Under the pieces are notes generated by a model. It ran no database searches and was not told the origin of the DNA. It was given only the letters and a program-made list of their open reading frames with translations. This document shows positions 1 through 8,337 of a DNA stretch of 64,000 nt, piece by piece. Position numbers and translations under genes: made by a program. Position 1 is the stretch's first letter. Each line of letters starts with the position of its first letter. The DNA comes from a virus, in the IMG/VR virus record IMGVR_UViG_3300017779_004709, positions 1 to 64,000 of that record. The stretch is one strand, 5' to 3'.

Positions 1-663
1 GCACAAGGATATGATGGTGGTAGTTTAACTGGAACAACAGAAACATTTAGTGGTGAAGATTTTAGAATACAATTAGCAGATAATGTTCAACAATTTAACG
101 GAACAGCTTGGGTTACTACATTTGCATTAGGTCAGTTAGGGGATTATGACTTACAAGTTAAACCAGGATTTTTGGTAGATCCAGGCGGAACATATAGATA
201 TTGGCATCCTTCGGGATATGGTAGTGGAACTTACAAATATTATATTAGAAGATTTCAAACAAGTGGAACAAAGTCAAGTATGACTGTAAATTTAAATAAT
301 ACAACATTAGTGGCTTGGAATTCTACAAGTAATGGAATAGCATGTGCAATATTATTTAAGAGTTCAGGAAAGGGAAGTGGTACGAATAGTGAATTATCAA
401 CTGCAAGAATATATGACCCGACAGCAACAACAAGTAACTTGATTGAAGCAGATATATCAAATGATAATCATAAGAATCCATTCACTACTGCAATAAGTTT
501 ATATGGAAATAGTGGTGGTAGTATTTCAAGTAATACCTATACCGTACCTATAAGAAATGCAGATGGTATGTTTTTAGATTCAAGTGATAACGAACTTTAC
601 ATAATCGTCAGATATAAAGGTGATCCAGCACCTTTAGATGACATAACATTAACTTTTAGTTAG
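1..663 (+). CDS. Tail fibre / structural protein, 5'-truncated by window start
   Basis: The reading frame is open from base 1, so the true start lies upstream; a TTG at 172 is internal. The visible 220 residues are rich in Gly, Ser, Thr and Asn with short beta-strand-like stretches and no Cys, as is usual in phage tail fibre or virion decoration proteins. No enzymatic motif is visible. It is followed 9 nt later by another fibre-like gene and lies upstream of the tail sheath gene, so a tail or fibre role is inferred from position and composition only. The exact product is unknown. Confidence 0.6.
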   Translation, partial: AQGYDGGSLTGTTETFSGEDFRIQLADNVQQFNGTAWVTTFALGQLGDYDLQVKPGFLVDPGGTYRYWHPSGYGSGTYKYYIRRFQTSGTKSSMTVNLNNTTLVAWNSTSNGIACAILFKSSGKGSGTNSELSTARIYDPTATTSNLIEADISNDNHKNPFTTAISLYGNSGGSISSNTYTVPIRNADGMFLDSSDNELYIIVRYKGDPAPLDDITLTFS

Positions 664-672
664 AGATAAGAA

Positions 673-1548
673 ATGGGATTAATAGATTCAGGTTCAAAGT
701 CAAGTAGACTATTAGGTTCGAGAAGATATACTCACAATACCTTTACGACTGCTCAAGAAGCATTTACGGATGTATTAGATTTAGGTTCATCCGAAATCTA
801 TACTCAAGCGGAGAAAATTCCATCAAGTGCATTACCATTTAGTTCAAGTGCAGATAGTGGTTCTGTGTATCAATATAATGGTCAAAATTTAATGAAGTAT
901 TGGTATAGACATTCACTTACAAAATCAAACACTAATAATGAAGTTTGGTTTTTTGTAAGTCCGTCTGGTAGTACGAGTGGAATCGGAGCTCAGTTGATTG
1001 ATTCTAACCAAGAAACAAATTTTATATCACCAAAATATTCAACTTCAGCTTTAGCCACTTCTACAACTGAAGATTCTACACCAGGATATTTGGCAGTTCT
1101 TTATAAAGCAACACACGCTACATCCGAATCATTAGATAGTGGTGATATTGTTTCTACGAATGATTATGTATTTGATTATAAAACTGGAGTAGTTCAATTT
1201 TTAAATGCGGATAAGGACCCAAGTGATAGCGAATATGTTTATATGACTGCTTATCAATATGTTGGTAAAACATTATCCACAGGACTTGAAATAGGTTCTA
1301 CAAGTTGGAGAGAAACAAGTGGGACTAATGAACTTACTGGTTCATCTTGGACATTTCGTTCAGATGTAGGAAGTGGTGATTTATTTAAATTAACAGATGA
1401 TTTGAACCAAACTTTATTTAAGGTTCAACAAGATAAAGTAATAGTATTTAACGCAGTATCAGAATCAGCACCAACCGCGGTAGCTGGTGGGATGTATTAT
1501 TCTGGTTCTGATGAATGGTTTCTTGGATATGAAACTGCACCAACTTAA
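673..1548 (+). CDS. Putative tail fibre-associated structural protein
   Basis: A 291-residue protein with many Ser, Thr, Gly and Tyr and almost no charged clusters, typical of extended beta-rich virion proteins. It starts with ATG at 673 after 'gataagaa', a weak ribosome site, 9 nt after the preceding structural gene. The last 40 residues (AVAGGMYYSGSDEWFLGYE) resemble the short terminal fibre motifs of marine T4-like phages in which a small residual domain reports a displayed value. No catalytic motif is seen. Assigned to the tail fibre group by composition and by its place between two fibre-like genes; the specific role is unknown. Confidence 0.5.
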   Translation: MGLIDSGSKSSRLLGSRRYTHNTFTTAQEAFTDVLDLGSSEIYTQAEKIPSSALPFSSSADSGSVYQYNGQNLMKYWYRHSLTKSNTNNEVWFFVSPSGSTSGIGAQLIDSNQETNFISPKYSTSALATSTTEDSTPGYLAVLYKATHATSESLDSGDIVSTNDYVFDYKTGVVQFLNADKDPSDSEYVYMTAYQYVGKTLSTGLEIGSTSWRETSGTNELTGSSWTFRSDVGSGDLFKLTDDLNQTLFKVQQDKVIVFNAVSESAPTAVAGGMYYSGSDEWFLGYETAPT

Positions 1549-1562
1549 AATTAACAATTATT

Positions 1563-1593
1563 TAGAATGTATATATTTATTAACGACATTCTA
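1563..1593 (+). promoter_or_regulatory. Inverted repeat enclosing a TATTTAT late-type motif
   Basis: TAGAATGT (1563-1570) and ACATTCTA (1586-1593) are perfect inverted repeats with a 15-nt loop. The loop contains TATTTAT at 1574-1580, a motif that recurs upstream of several tail genes in this window. It lies 31 nt before the ATG of the fibre gene at 1611, which has the ribosome site 'aggag'. It could be a late promoter region, an mRNA 5' hairpin, or both. Confidence 0.4.
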
Positions 1594-1610
1594 TACATAG
1601 GAGAATAATA

Positions 1611-3287
1611 ATGGCAAAATGGCAAAAAATCGTAGTTTCAGGGAGTTCAGCTCACTTAAATCACGTTACCGCATCAGGTAATATTAGTAGCTCACTTGCT
1701 GGAACGGGTTCGTTTGGGAGAGTACAAGCAACCACTATAACGGGTGATGGAAGTGGTATCACGAACCTTACGGCAGCAGCCATTAGTTCATATACCAACT
1801 CGGGTAACAATAGAGTCGTAACTTCAGTAGACGGAAGTACGGTAAACTCAGAAGCAAATTTAGAATTTGATGGTACTAATTTATTAATTAAATCAGCTGG
1901 TAAATTATATTTAAATGACGCTGGTGGTGAACATCTATCGAGTAATGGTGATATATTATCTATAGCAGGTGGAAACGAGATAGATTTAACAGCAACTGCC
2001 ATTGATATGAATGGTACAGTAGATATAAGTGGTGATTTAACATTTGTTGATGGAGTTGGAACAACAATTAGTGGTTCTTATATATCATCAAGTAACGATA
2101 TAGAATCACAAGGAAGTTTAATTGGTGCAGCAATTAGTTCAAGTGGAAACATAACTGGTTCTGATGTATTTGCAAGTAGTGGAATCTACGGAACATTACA
2201 AACTGTAGCACAAACAAATATTACAAGTGTTGGAGCTCTTGATGGTGGAAGCATTACAAGTAACTTCGGAACAATTAATAATGGTGGTTCGGCAATCACC
2301 ACAACAGGATTAATTAGTGGTGGTTCATTAGATATAGATGATGTTGTAATCAATGCCACTACAATCGGACACACCGATGATAGTGATTTATTAACTTTAG
2401 CAGATGGTGTACTAACGGTAGCAGGTGAAACAAATACTACGACATTAATCGCAACATCCACGATTTCAAGTTCTTTTATATCAGCAAGTAATGATATAGA
2501 AGCAATAGGAAGTGTAACAGCCGCTGAGTTTCATGGTGGTGGAACTAATATAACATTTCCTGATGGAACTGCTGTAGTAGGAGATGAATTAGTATTTGTA
2601 GATGCAGATGGTGGAACTAAAAGAGAAACCGTAGCTGATTTTGTTACTTTACTCGCAGGTGATGGTATTCGAAATGCATCTAATAAATTTGCATTTGATG
2701 CAAGTGATATAGCTGGAACTGGTTTAACTGATAATAGTGAAAATTTAGATGTATCATCAGCACAAACTGGTATTCAGACAATATACAACACATCATTAAT
2801 TATTGGTAGAGCCAACAATGACACAACAATCGATTTTAATGCAGATGATACCATAGTATTCGACGCCGGATCAAGTGAAAGATTAAAAGTTACCACATCT
2901 GGAATTGAAGTTACTGGTAACGCAGTAGTGAGTGGTGATTTAACCATAAACGGCACCACAACCACATTATCCACGACTAATTTAGCAGTTGGAGATTCTT
3001 TTATATTCTCAGCAACTGGTTCAGCTGGTACAAATGTTGATGGTGGATTAGTTGTACAAAGTGGTTCAGTAGCAGATAGTGGTTCAGCACTATATCACGA
3101 TGTCGATGATGAAAGATGGGCAGTTGCACAAGGAGTAGCCGCTTCAGCAACGAGTGTTACACCATTACAGCATGTTGTTACGGTATCGGGTTCAGTCGCA
3201 ACTAATCCAAATAGTACATCGGGTTCATACGGAGTCGGTGAAATGTGGATAACAGACGCAGAAGAAATTTGGATACGAACTTCATAA
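1611..3287 (+). CDS. Long tail fibre-like protein with shared N-terminal attachment module
   Basis: A 558-residue low-complexity beta-rich protein. It begins MAKWQKIVVSGSSAHL, nearly the same as the N-terminus of the S74 fibre protein encoded at 3644, which suggests a common docking module. The body has repeated 'SSSGNI', 'ISSS' and 'DGSGITNL' stretches. Around residues 440-500 there is a segment of the type 'SGDLTINGTTTTLSTTNL', a motif I know from tail fibres of marine T4-like phages. The ribosome site is 'aggag' 8 nt before ATG. There is no chaperone domain here, unlike the later fibre protein. Function as a distal or side fibre is inferred. Confidence 0.65.
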   Translation: MAKWQKIVVSGSSAHLNHVTASGNISSSLAGTGSFGRVQATTITGDGSGITNLTAAAISSYTNSGNNRVVTSVDGSTVNSEANLEFDGTNLLIKSAGKLYLNDAGGEHLSSNGDILSIAGGNEIDLTATAIDMNGTVDISGDLTFVDGVGTTISGSYISSSNDIESQGSLIGAAISSSGNITGSDVFASSGIYGTLQTVAQTNITSVGALDGGSITSNFGTINNGGSAITTTGLISGGSLDIDDVVINATTIGHTDDSDLLTLADGVLTVAGETNTTTLIATSTISSSFISASNDIEAIGSVTAAEFHGGGTNITFPDGTAVVGDELVFVDADGGTKRETVADFVTLLAGDGIRNASNKFAFDASDIAGTGLTDNSENLDVSSAQTGIQTIYNTSLIIGRANNDTTIDFNADDTIVFDAGSSERLKVTTSGIEVTGNAVVSGDLTINGTTTTLSTTNLAVGDSFIFSATGSAGTNVDGGLVVQSGSVADSGSALYHDVDDERWAVAQGVAASATSVTPLQHVVTVSGSVATNPNSTSGSYGVGEMWITDAEEIWIRTS

Positions 3288-3308
3288 TAATAAATAATAG
3301 GTTATAAC

Positions 3309-3563
3309 ATGGGAATAAAAAGTAAAGGTGGTACTAAGGTAGTAGAAGAAGAAATATCCAAACTTGAAAAGGTTGATATAGAGTTTTTAATGAATTGTAT
3401 TAAGAATGGTATGATTCCTGGAAAACATATTGATTTGGCAAGTGAGGTGGTAAAGAAATTAAAAACTCAATATGCTCTAATTGACAAAAAACCAACAGAA
3501 GTCAATAAAGTTCTTTCTAAGTACAAGGAAGAAAACGGAAGTGTTTGGGTAAAGAATAAGTAA
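3309..3563 (+). CDS. Small hypothetical protein in fibre region
   Basis: An 84-residue, Lys/Glu-rich, probably helical protein (residues 12-65 carry regular hydrophobic spacing) with no recognised domain. It starts with ATG at 3309 after 'aggttataac' and sits between two fibre genes that share their N-terminal module. By position it could be a fibre assembly factor or chaperone, but nothing in the sequence proves this. Confidence 0.55.
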   Translation: MGIKSKGGTKVVEEEISKLEKVDIEFLMNCIKNGMIPGKHIDLASEVVKKLKTQYALIDKKPTEVNKVLSKYKEENGSVWVKNK

Positions 3564-3572
3564 CTAATGTTG

Positions 3573-3604
3573 GCCCATCTCTTGGCAGATGATGGGAAGT
3601 GGGC
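3573..3604 (+). promoter_or_regulatory. Intergenic RNA hairpin before S74 fibre gene
   Basis: GCCCA (3573-3577) can pair with TGGGC (3600-3604), enclosing an alternative pairing of CATCT (3576-3580) with AGATG (3587-3591). There is no T-run after it, so a simple terminator is unlikely. It lies 40 nt ahead of the next ATG, which has 'aggag' as ribosome site. Confidence 0.35.
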
Positions 3605-3643
3605 TTCGATAGAAGTAACCAACCGCAATAGGAGATAAATTAA

Positions 3644-4375
3644 ATGCCAAATTGGAAAAAAGTCGTAGTATCGGGCAGCACCGCCCATCTCAACCAAGTA
3701 ACAGCAAGTAATGGCATAAAACTACCAGATGATGCTAAAATTAATTTTGGTGATGCAAATGATTTACAAATTCATCACGATGGTAGTAATAGTTACATAA
3801 AAGATGCTGGAACAGGAAATATATTTTATAGGTCAGGAACACAGACATTTCAAAATGCAGCTGGTTCTAAGACTATGTTGGTTTTAAACGCAGCAAATTC
3901 AGTTGATTTAAATTATAACAATAGTACAAAATTTCAAACCACACCTACTGGTATATCCGTAACTGGTAATGTTATACCAACGGGTAATGTAAGTGGTTCA
4001 ATATCTTCTCACCTTACTATGGCACAGATATCATCAAGTGGTGATATAGTAGCAGATGGTGATGTTGTAGCATATAATTCATCAGATGAAAGACTTAAAG
4101 ATAATATACAAAATATTAAAGGTTCATTGGATAAAATAGGTGAGATTAGAGGAGTTGAGTTTGATTGGAATGATAAATCACCTGGATGGGCACAAGAAAG
4201 AGGACACGATGTTGGAGTTGTTGCTCAAGAAGTTCAAAAAATATTACCTGAAATTGTAGTAGAGAGAAAAAATGGTTATTTAGGGGTAGATTATAAAAGA
4301 ATCGTTCCATTATTGATAGAATCAATTAAAGAATTAAAACAAGAGGTAGAAATTCTCAAGAAAAAAGTGAATTAG
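3644..4375 (+). CDS. Tail fibre/spike with C-terminal peptidase S74 chaperone
   Basis: A 243-residue protein. Residues 1-20 (MPNWKKVVVSGSTAHL) match the N-terminus of the fibre encoded at 1611. Residues 25-75 carry a short beta-repeat ('LQIHHDGSNSYI') common in phage fibres. From about residue 146 there is a clear intramolecular chaperone of the peptidase S74 (endosialidase-type) family: 'SSDERLKDNI', 'VEFDW', 'VGVVAQEVQKILPEIV' and a C-terminal coiled coil. In this family the domain folds the trimeric fibre and then cuts itself off at the Ser of the SDERLK motif; Ser and Lys are both present. The passenger part is short, so this may be a small spike or fibre tip. Confidence 0.85.
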   Translation: MPNWKKVVVSGSTAHLNQVTASNGIKLPDDAKINFGDANDLQIHHDGSNSYIKDAGTGNIFYRSGTQTFQNAAGSKTMLVLNAANSVDLNYNNSTKFQTTPTGISVTGNVIPTGNVSGSISSHLTMAQISSSGDIVADGDVVAYNSSDERLKDNIQNIKGSLDKIGEIRGVEFDWNDKSPGWAQERGHDVGVVAQEVQKILPEIVVERKNGYLGVDYKRIVPLLIESIKELKQEVEILKKKVN

Positions 4376-4445
4376 AGAATTCTACTTGATATATATATAC
4401 ATAATATAAGTTATAATATAAACAACAAAAATAGGAGATAAAGTT

Positions 4446-4787
4446 ATGGCTGTAACAGAAGAATCTAACTTGGCAAAAAAAGTAGAAAATCAAACATCTG
4501 AAGTAAAATTTACAGATGATGAATTGAAGGCACTACGAGATTTACAAGACGGATACCAAGAAAAACAGGCACAATTTGGTCAGTTGAGAGTACAAAAAAT
4601 TCTACTTAATCAACAAGTAGAGGCACTTGAAAAAACTGAAGAACAATTTGAAAAAGATTATGTTTCTTTACAAGAAAAGGAACAAGAAATTGTTAAGCAG
4701 TTAAATGAAAAGTACGGACCTGGATCATTAGATCCACAGACTGGTGTATTTACACCTACTTCAACTGCACCTTCAGAAACTGCTTAA
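4446..4787 (+). CDS. Small coiled-coil structural protein
   Basis: A 113-residue acidic protein. Residues 20-90 form a predicted long coiled coil rich in Glu, Gln, Lys and Leu; the tail (residues 91-113) is Pro/Thr/Ser-rich and probably flexible. The ribosome site is 'aggag' 8 nt before ATG. It lies between the S74 fibre and the tail sheath genes, so it is probably a virion or tail assembly protein. I recognise no family. Confidence 0.55.
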   Translation: MAVTEESNLAKKVENQTSEVKFTDDELKALRDLQDGYQEKQAQFGQLRVQKILLNQQVEALEKTEEQFEKDYVSLQEKEQEIVKQLNEKYGPGSLDPQTGVFTPTSTAPSETA

Positions 4788-4797
4788 AATAATCTCC

Positions 4798-4816
4798 CCC
4801 AAACCAATCGTTTGGG
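4798..4816 (+). terminator. Hairpin after coiled-coil gene, weak terminator
   Basis: CCCAAAC (4798-4804) pairs perfectly with GTTTGGG (4810-4816) across a CAATC loop. No T-run follows, so this is a weak or factor-assisted terminator, or an RNA end-protecting hairpin. The loop-stem string ATCGTTTGGG recurs at 35914-35922 in another candidate terminator. Confidence 0.4.
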
Positions 4817-4828
4817 AAAGTTATAAGA

Positions 4829-4870
4829 TATTTATATTAAATATTTAAATCCCTACATGGGATTAAAAGT
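4829..4870 (+). promoter_or_regulatory. TATTTAT motif and leader hairpin before tail sheath
   Basis: TATTTAT lies at 4829-4835 within GATATTTATATT. Downstream, AATCCC and GGGATT (about 4846-4866) form a hairpin with a TACAT loop. Both lie in the 116-nt gap before the sheath gene, one of the most highly expressed genes expected in a myovirus. The motif is a candidate late promoter element and the hairpin a candidate mRNA leader. Confidence 0.35.
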
Positions 4871-4903
4871 TATTTAAATCATAACATTAATAGGAGAAAA
4901 TAA

Positions 4904-7339
4904 ATGGCAGAACGAATCGTAAGTCCGGGTGTATTTACGAGAGAACGTGATTTATCATTTCTACCTGCTGGAATTGCAGCTATTGGAGCGGCAATTGTAG
5001 GACCAACTGTAAAAGGTCCTGCTTTTGTACCAACAATAGTAAGTAATTTTAGTGAGTTTGAAGAAATGTTTGGATCTACGGACAAAAATATATACACGCC
5101 GTACGCAGTAGAACAATACCTAAGAAGTGCAGGAACCGTAACAATAGTTCGTGTTCTTAATACAGGTGGATATTCTGCTGATTTAGTACAAATTAACTTA
5201 ACGGGTAGTGTGGGTGCAGCATCAGAAGTTGGTGTAACAACTCAAACTATGGCCGTTGTAGCACCATCAAGAGGTGGTTCAGATGGAACTGTAAGATTAA
5301 ACGAAGTTTCAGTAACACAACCTGCGGTTGGTACTGGAGCTTATTCTAAATTTACTTTGACCGCAAGTGGAAGTAACTTTGGAGCAAAGAGTGTTACGGC
5401 ATTCTCAGCTACGGTTTCATTCAACACATCAAGTGCAGATTACATCGATGTAGCATTAAGTGGTGATCCACAAGTACAAAAATCAGGAACATCAACCGTA
5501 CCAATTTACTTGTATAAAAACTTCAAACATGCACAAAGTAATTTGACAAGTACATACACGACAGATTTAACAAATACAACTGCTTCGATTGTAAGTGCTT
5601 CATATAATGCAGTTGATTTTACATCAGCAGCTTATAACCACGCTTCAACACCTTTTATACAATCACAATTAGTTAATAAATCGAGATATAACTTATTTAA
5701 AGTTAATACTCGTTCACATGGTACAAATGTGAATAACAAATTCAAGATTGCTATACTAAGTGTTAAGAAGGCAGGTACAATAGCAGGTAGTGATTATGGT
5801 TCATTTTCATTACAAGTTAGACAGACTGGATTAGATGATAACAATTTGACTAAGGATAATGTCTTAGAACAATTTGATAATCTAAATTTAGATCCAACAA
5901 GTCCTAATTACTTTGCAAGAAGAATTGGTGATAGATATGTAACAATAGATGCTAATGGTAAACTCACTTACAATGGTGATTGGGATAATAGGTCAAGACA
6001 TATTTACCTATCAGATTTTGGTGATATTGCCGAAAACTCTATACCAAAATCTCTTGTTCCTATGGGACACGCAGCAATAACTAATCCTACACCTGGAGGA
6101 ACAGACATACCAGTATGGGCGTTCAATCAGAGTCAGTCTAATGCACAAGGTACTTTTGACCACAATATTTTATTTGGTCATGATTTTGGTAACGCAGATG
6201 CAAATCAGTATTTGTCACCATTACCAAATAACGCAGGAGCTGGTAGTCATGTGACTATGAGTCTTGAAGATATTAATGGTAGTGCAGATGCAAGTGTAAC
6301 AGGAACTACATTCTCAGATGGTACTGAAAAGATAACACTTATCTTATCTAACATCAAACAGAGAAAGTTTGTTGTTCCATTTCAAGGTGGATTTGACGGA
6401 GAGAATCCTGCTAATCCAAAGAAAACTGGAAGTGACATAGTAGCATCGAATACACAAGGGTTTGATATTTCAAGTGCAACAGCAGCTGGAGCAGTAGCTT
6501 ATAAGAAAGCTATTAACGCAATCAGTAATCCTGATGAATTTGATATCAATATGTTAGTAACACCTGGTGTTATCCACGATTTACATCCGAAGATTACAAA
6601 TCACGCAATCTCTAAATGTGAAGAACGTGGTGATGCATTCTATATCTTGGATAGTAGCATATATGGTGGTTCTATATCATCAGTAACAGCAGCTATACAA
6701 GCACTCGATACTAATTACGCAGCAACATATTATCCTTGGGTAAAGATTGTTGATAGAAACACAGCCTTACCAGTATGGGTCCCACCATCAGTAGTATTAC
6801 CTGGAGTAATCGCATTTACTGATAAAGTGGCACACGAATGGTTCGCACCAGCTGGTCTAAATCGTGGTGGTTTAACTACGGTATTAGAAGCACAAACTCG
6901 TTTGACACACGATGAACGAGATGAGTTGTATGAAGCAAGGGTTAATCCAATCGCTTCATTCCCAGGTCAAGGTGTATGTGTTTGGGGACAAAAAACCTTA
7001 CAAGGTCGTCCATCAGCACTCGATAGGGTTAATGTTCGTAGATTGTTGATTAGATTGAAGAAGTTTATCGCATCTTCTTCAAGATACTTAGTATTTGAAC
7101 AGAACACATCAGCAACGAGAAATCGTTTCTTAAATATTGTGAATCCGTTCTTAGAATCAGTACAAGCAAATAGTGGTCTATCCGCATTTAAGGTAGTTAT
7201 GGATGATACCAATAACACACCTGATGTGATTGATAGAAATCAACTTGTTGGTCAGATATTTATCCAACCTACAAGAACCGCTGAATTTATTGTATTGGAC
7301 TTCGTAGTATTACCAACAGGAGCTACATTCCCAGCGTAA
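4904..7339 (+). CDS. Contractile tail sheath protein (gp18-like)
   Basis: An 811-residue protein. Its N-terminus 'SPGVFTRERD' and the following 'GAAIVGPTVKGPAFVPTIV' are the classic start of T4-type sheath monomers. The C-terminal third carries the conserved sheath domain: 'PPSVVLPGVIAFTDK', 'EWFAPAGLNRGG', 'NPIASFPGQGVCVWGQKTLQ', 'DRVNVRRLLIRLKKFI' and 'FIVLDFVVLPTGATF'. The length is somewhat above T4 gp18 (about 660), with the extra mass in the variable middle domain (about residues 90-330). Sheath subunits surround the tail tube and contract to drive it into the cell. The ribosome site is 'aggag'; a strong terminator follows, then the tube gene, as in T4. Confidence 0.95.
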   Translation: MAERIVSPGVFTRERDLSFLPAGIAAIGAAIVGPTVKGPAFVPTIVSNFSEFEEMFGSTDKNIYTPYAVEQYLRSAGTVTIVRVLNTGGYSADLVQINLTGSVGAASEVGVTTQTMAVVAPSRGGSDGTVRLNEVSVTQPAVGTGAYSKFTLTASGSNFGAKSVTAFSATVSFNTSSADYIDVALSGDPQVQKSGTSTVPIYLYKNFKHAQSNLTSTYTTDLTNTTASIVSASYNAVDFTSAAYNHASTPFIQSQLVNKSRYNLFKVNTRSHGTNVNNKFKIAILSVKKAGTIAGSDYGSFSLQVRQTGLDDNNLTKDNVLEQFDNLNLDPTSPNYFARRIGDRYVTIDANGKLTYNGDWDNRSRHIYLSDFGDIAENSIPKSLVPMGHAAITNPTPGGTDIPVWAFNQSQSNAQGTFDHNILFGHDFGNADANQYLSPLPNNAGAGSHVTMSLEDINGSADASVTGTTFSDGTEKITLILSNIKQRKFVVPFQGGFDGENPANPKKTGSDIVASNTQGFDISSATAAGAVAYKKAINAISNPDEFDINMLVTPGVIHDLHPKITNHAISKCEERGDAFYILDSSIYGGSISSVTAAIQALDTNYAATYYPWVKIVDRNTALPVWVPPSVVLPGVIAFTDKVAHEWFAPAGLNRGGLTTVLEAQTRLTHDERDELYEARVNPIASFPGQGVCVWGQKTLQGRPSALDRVNVRRLLIRLKKFIASSSRYLVFEQNTSATRNRFLNIVNPFLESVQANSGLSAFKVVMDDTNNTPDVIDRNQLVGQIFIQPTRTAEFIVLDFVVLPTGATFPA

Positions 7340-7368
7340 GTTTAATCAATAGATTAACTAAACAAAAT

Positions 7369-7394
7369 AACCCCTCTTTTTTGAGGGGTTTTTT
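7369..7394 (+). terminator. Intrinsic terminator after tail sheath
   Basis: AACCCCTC (7369-7376) pairs perfectly with GAGGGGTT (7383-7390) around a T6 loop, and the 3' arm runs into TTTTTT (7389-7394). A textbook Rho-independent terminator, 30 nt after the sheath stop codon. Confidence 0.9.
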
Positions 7395-7405
7395 GTTGCC
7401 GTGTA

Positions 7406-7487
7406 TATTTATATATGAGGTTGAAATAAAACTTCAAAAAAACTATGAAAAATGATTATGTTGTTTTTTTAATAATTTGATATTTAT
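7406..7487 (+). promoter_or_regulatory. Two TATTTAT motifs before tail tube gene
   Basis: TATTTAT occurs at 7406-7412 (in GTGTATATTTATATATGAGG) and at 7481-7487 (in TTTGATATTTATAGTTGAG). Both lie in the 181-nt gap between the sheath terminator and the tube ATG, so a new transcript probably starts here. The second copy is 34 nt before the ATG. No good -35 box is visible, consistent with a phage late promoter; this is inference from recurrence and position. Confidence 0.4.
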
Positions 7488-7520
7488 AGTTGAGAAAAAT
7501 ATAATTTATGGAGAATAAAG

Positions 7521-8012
7521 ATGCCAGACTTATTAGATCCGAGTGAGATAATGTTCACACCGTTTGAACCAAAAACAAAAAATCGGTACATTATGTACAT
7601 CGAGGGTATACCAGCTTATCTTATAAAGACAGCTAACAGACCGACAATAGCCTTTGAAACAATCGAACTTGACCACATTAATGTTAAGAGATACATTAAA
7701 GGTAAGGGAGCTTGGGAAGAATTAGAAATTAGTTTATACGATCCTGTTGTTCCATCAGCAGCACAAGCCGTTATGGAATGGGTTCGTTTATCACATGAGT
7801 CTGTTACTGGTAGAGATGGGTACTCAGATTTTTACAAAAAAGATATAACTTTTAATGTTTTAGGACCAGTAGGTGATAAAGTAGAGGAGTGGACACTAAA
7901 AGGTGCGTTTATTACTAACGCTACATTTGGTGATTTAGATTGGGCAAATACAACTGATCCAGTTGATATAACCCTAACACTCAGATACGATTACGCTATC
8001 CTACAATTCTAA
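7521..8012 (+). CDS. Tail tube protein (gp19-like)
   Basis: A 163-residue protein whose size matches T4 gp19. It starts right after a sheath gene and has the typical tube features: N-terminal 'FEPKTKNRYIMYIEGIPAYLIKTA', central 'RYIKGKGAWEELEISLYDP', and C-terminal 'DLDWANTTDPVDITLTLRYDYAIL', the ending shared by T4-like tube proteins. Tube monomers stack as hexamers inside the sheath to make the DNA channel. The ribosome site 'ggag' lies 9 nt before ATG. Confidence 0.9.
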   Translation: MPDLLDPSEIMFTPFEPKTKNRYIMYIEGIPAYLIKTANRPTIAFETIELDHINVKRYIKGKGAWEELEISLYDPVVPSAAQAVMEWVRLSHESVTGRDGYSDFYKKDITFNVLGPVGDKVEEWTLKGAFITNATFGDLDWANTTDPVDITLTLRYDYAILQF

Positions 8013-8038
8013 ATTAATAATAATACAAGGAGTTTATT

Positions 8039-8233
8039 ATGGAAGTCATTGCAGATAAAGCATGGTGGAAATCAAAGACCATATGGACATCAGTAGTAGC
8101 TGGTGTTGTTGGTGTTCTTCAAGCAGCAGGGGTTGTAGATCAAGTACCTGAATTAGCTTGGACACTATTAGCATCTTTCGGTCTTTATTCCGTCAGAGAC
8201 GCTGTAGGGAAATCAAATCCCGAAGTAAAGTAA
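8039..8233 (+). CDS. Small membrane protein, holin-like
   Basis: A 64-residue protein with two hydrophobic segments (about residues 15-32 and 38-53) between a short charged N-terminus (MEVIADKAWWKSK) and a charged tail (SVRDAVGKSNPEVK). The 'WWKSKTIWTSVVAGVVGVLQ' start resembles small phage holins that begin with a WKSKT-type motif before the first helix. Holins form membrane lesions that time lysis. No endolysin is seen next to it, so the holin call rests on topology and the N-terminal motif. The ribosome site is 'aagg' at 8028-8031. Confidence 0.5.
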   Translation: MEVIADKAWWKSKTIWTSVVAGVVGVLQAAGVVDQVPELAWTLLASFGLYSVRDAVGKSNPEVK

Positions 8234-8241
8234 ATAAATTA

Positions 8242-8267
8242 GCTGGGTATTTTAACCGATACCCAGC
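8242..8267 (+). terminator. Stem-loop after holin-like gene
   Basis: GCTGGGTAT (8242-8250) pairs perfectly with ATACCCAGC (8259-8267) around an 8-nt loop. The following 'cttatagtttta' has only short T-runs, so termination would be partial. It separates the holin-like gene from the gp26-like gene. Confidence 0.55.
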
Positions 8268-8337
8268 CTTATAGTTTTATAAAATTGGTTATATTGTATA
8301 AAATACAATTAAATACATAATACAGAGGAGACAAAAA

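Noticed and set aside
1661-2974. Long open frames on the minus strand opposite fibre genes
   Set aside because: They mirror the low-complexity + strand genes, have no ribosome sites and translate to Val/Leu/Ser-biased sequence typical of antisense shadows.
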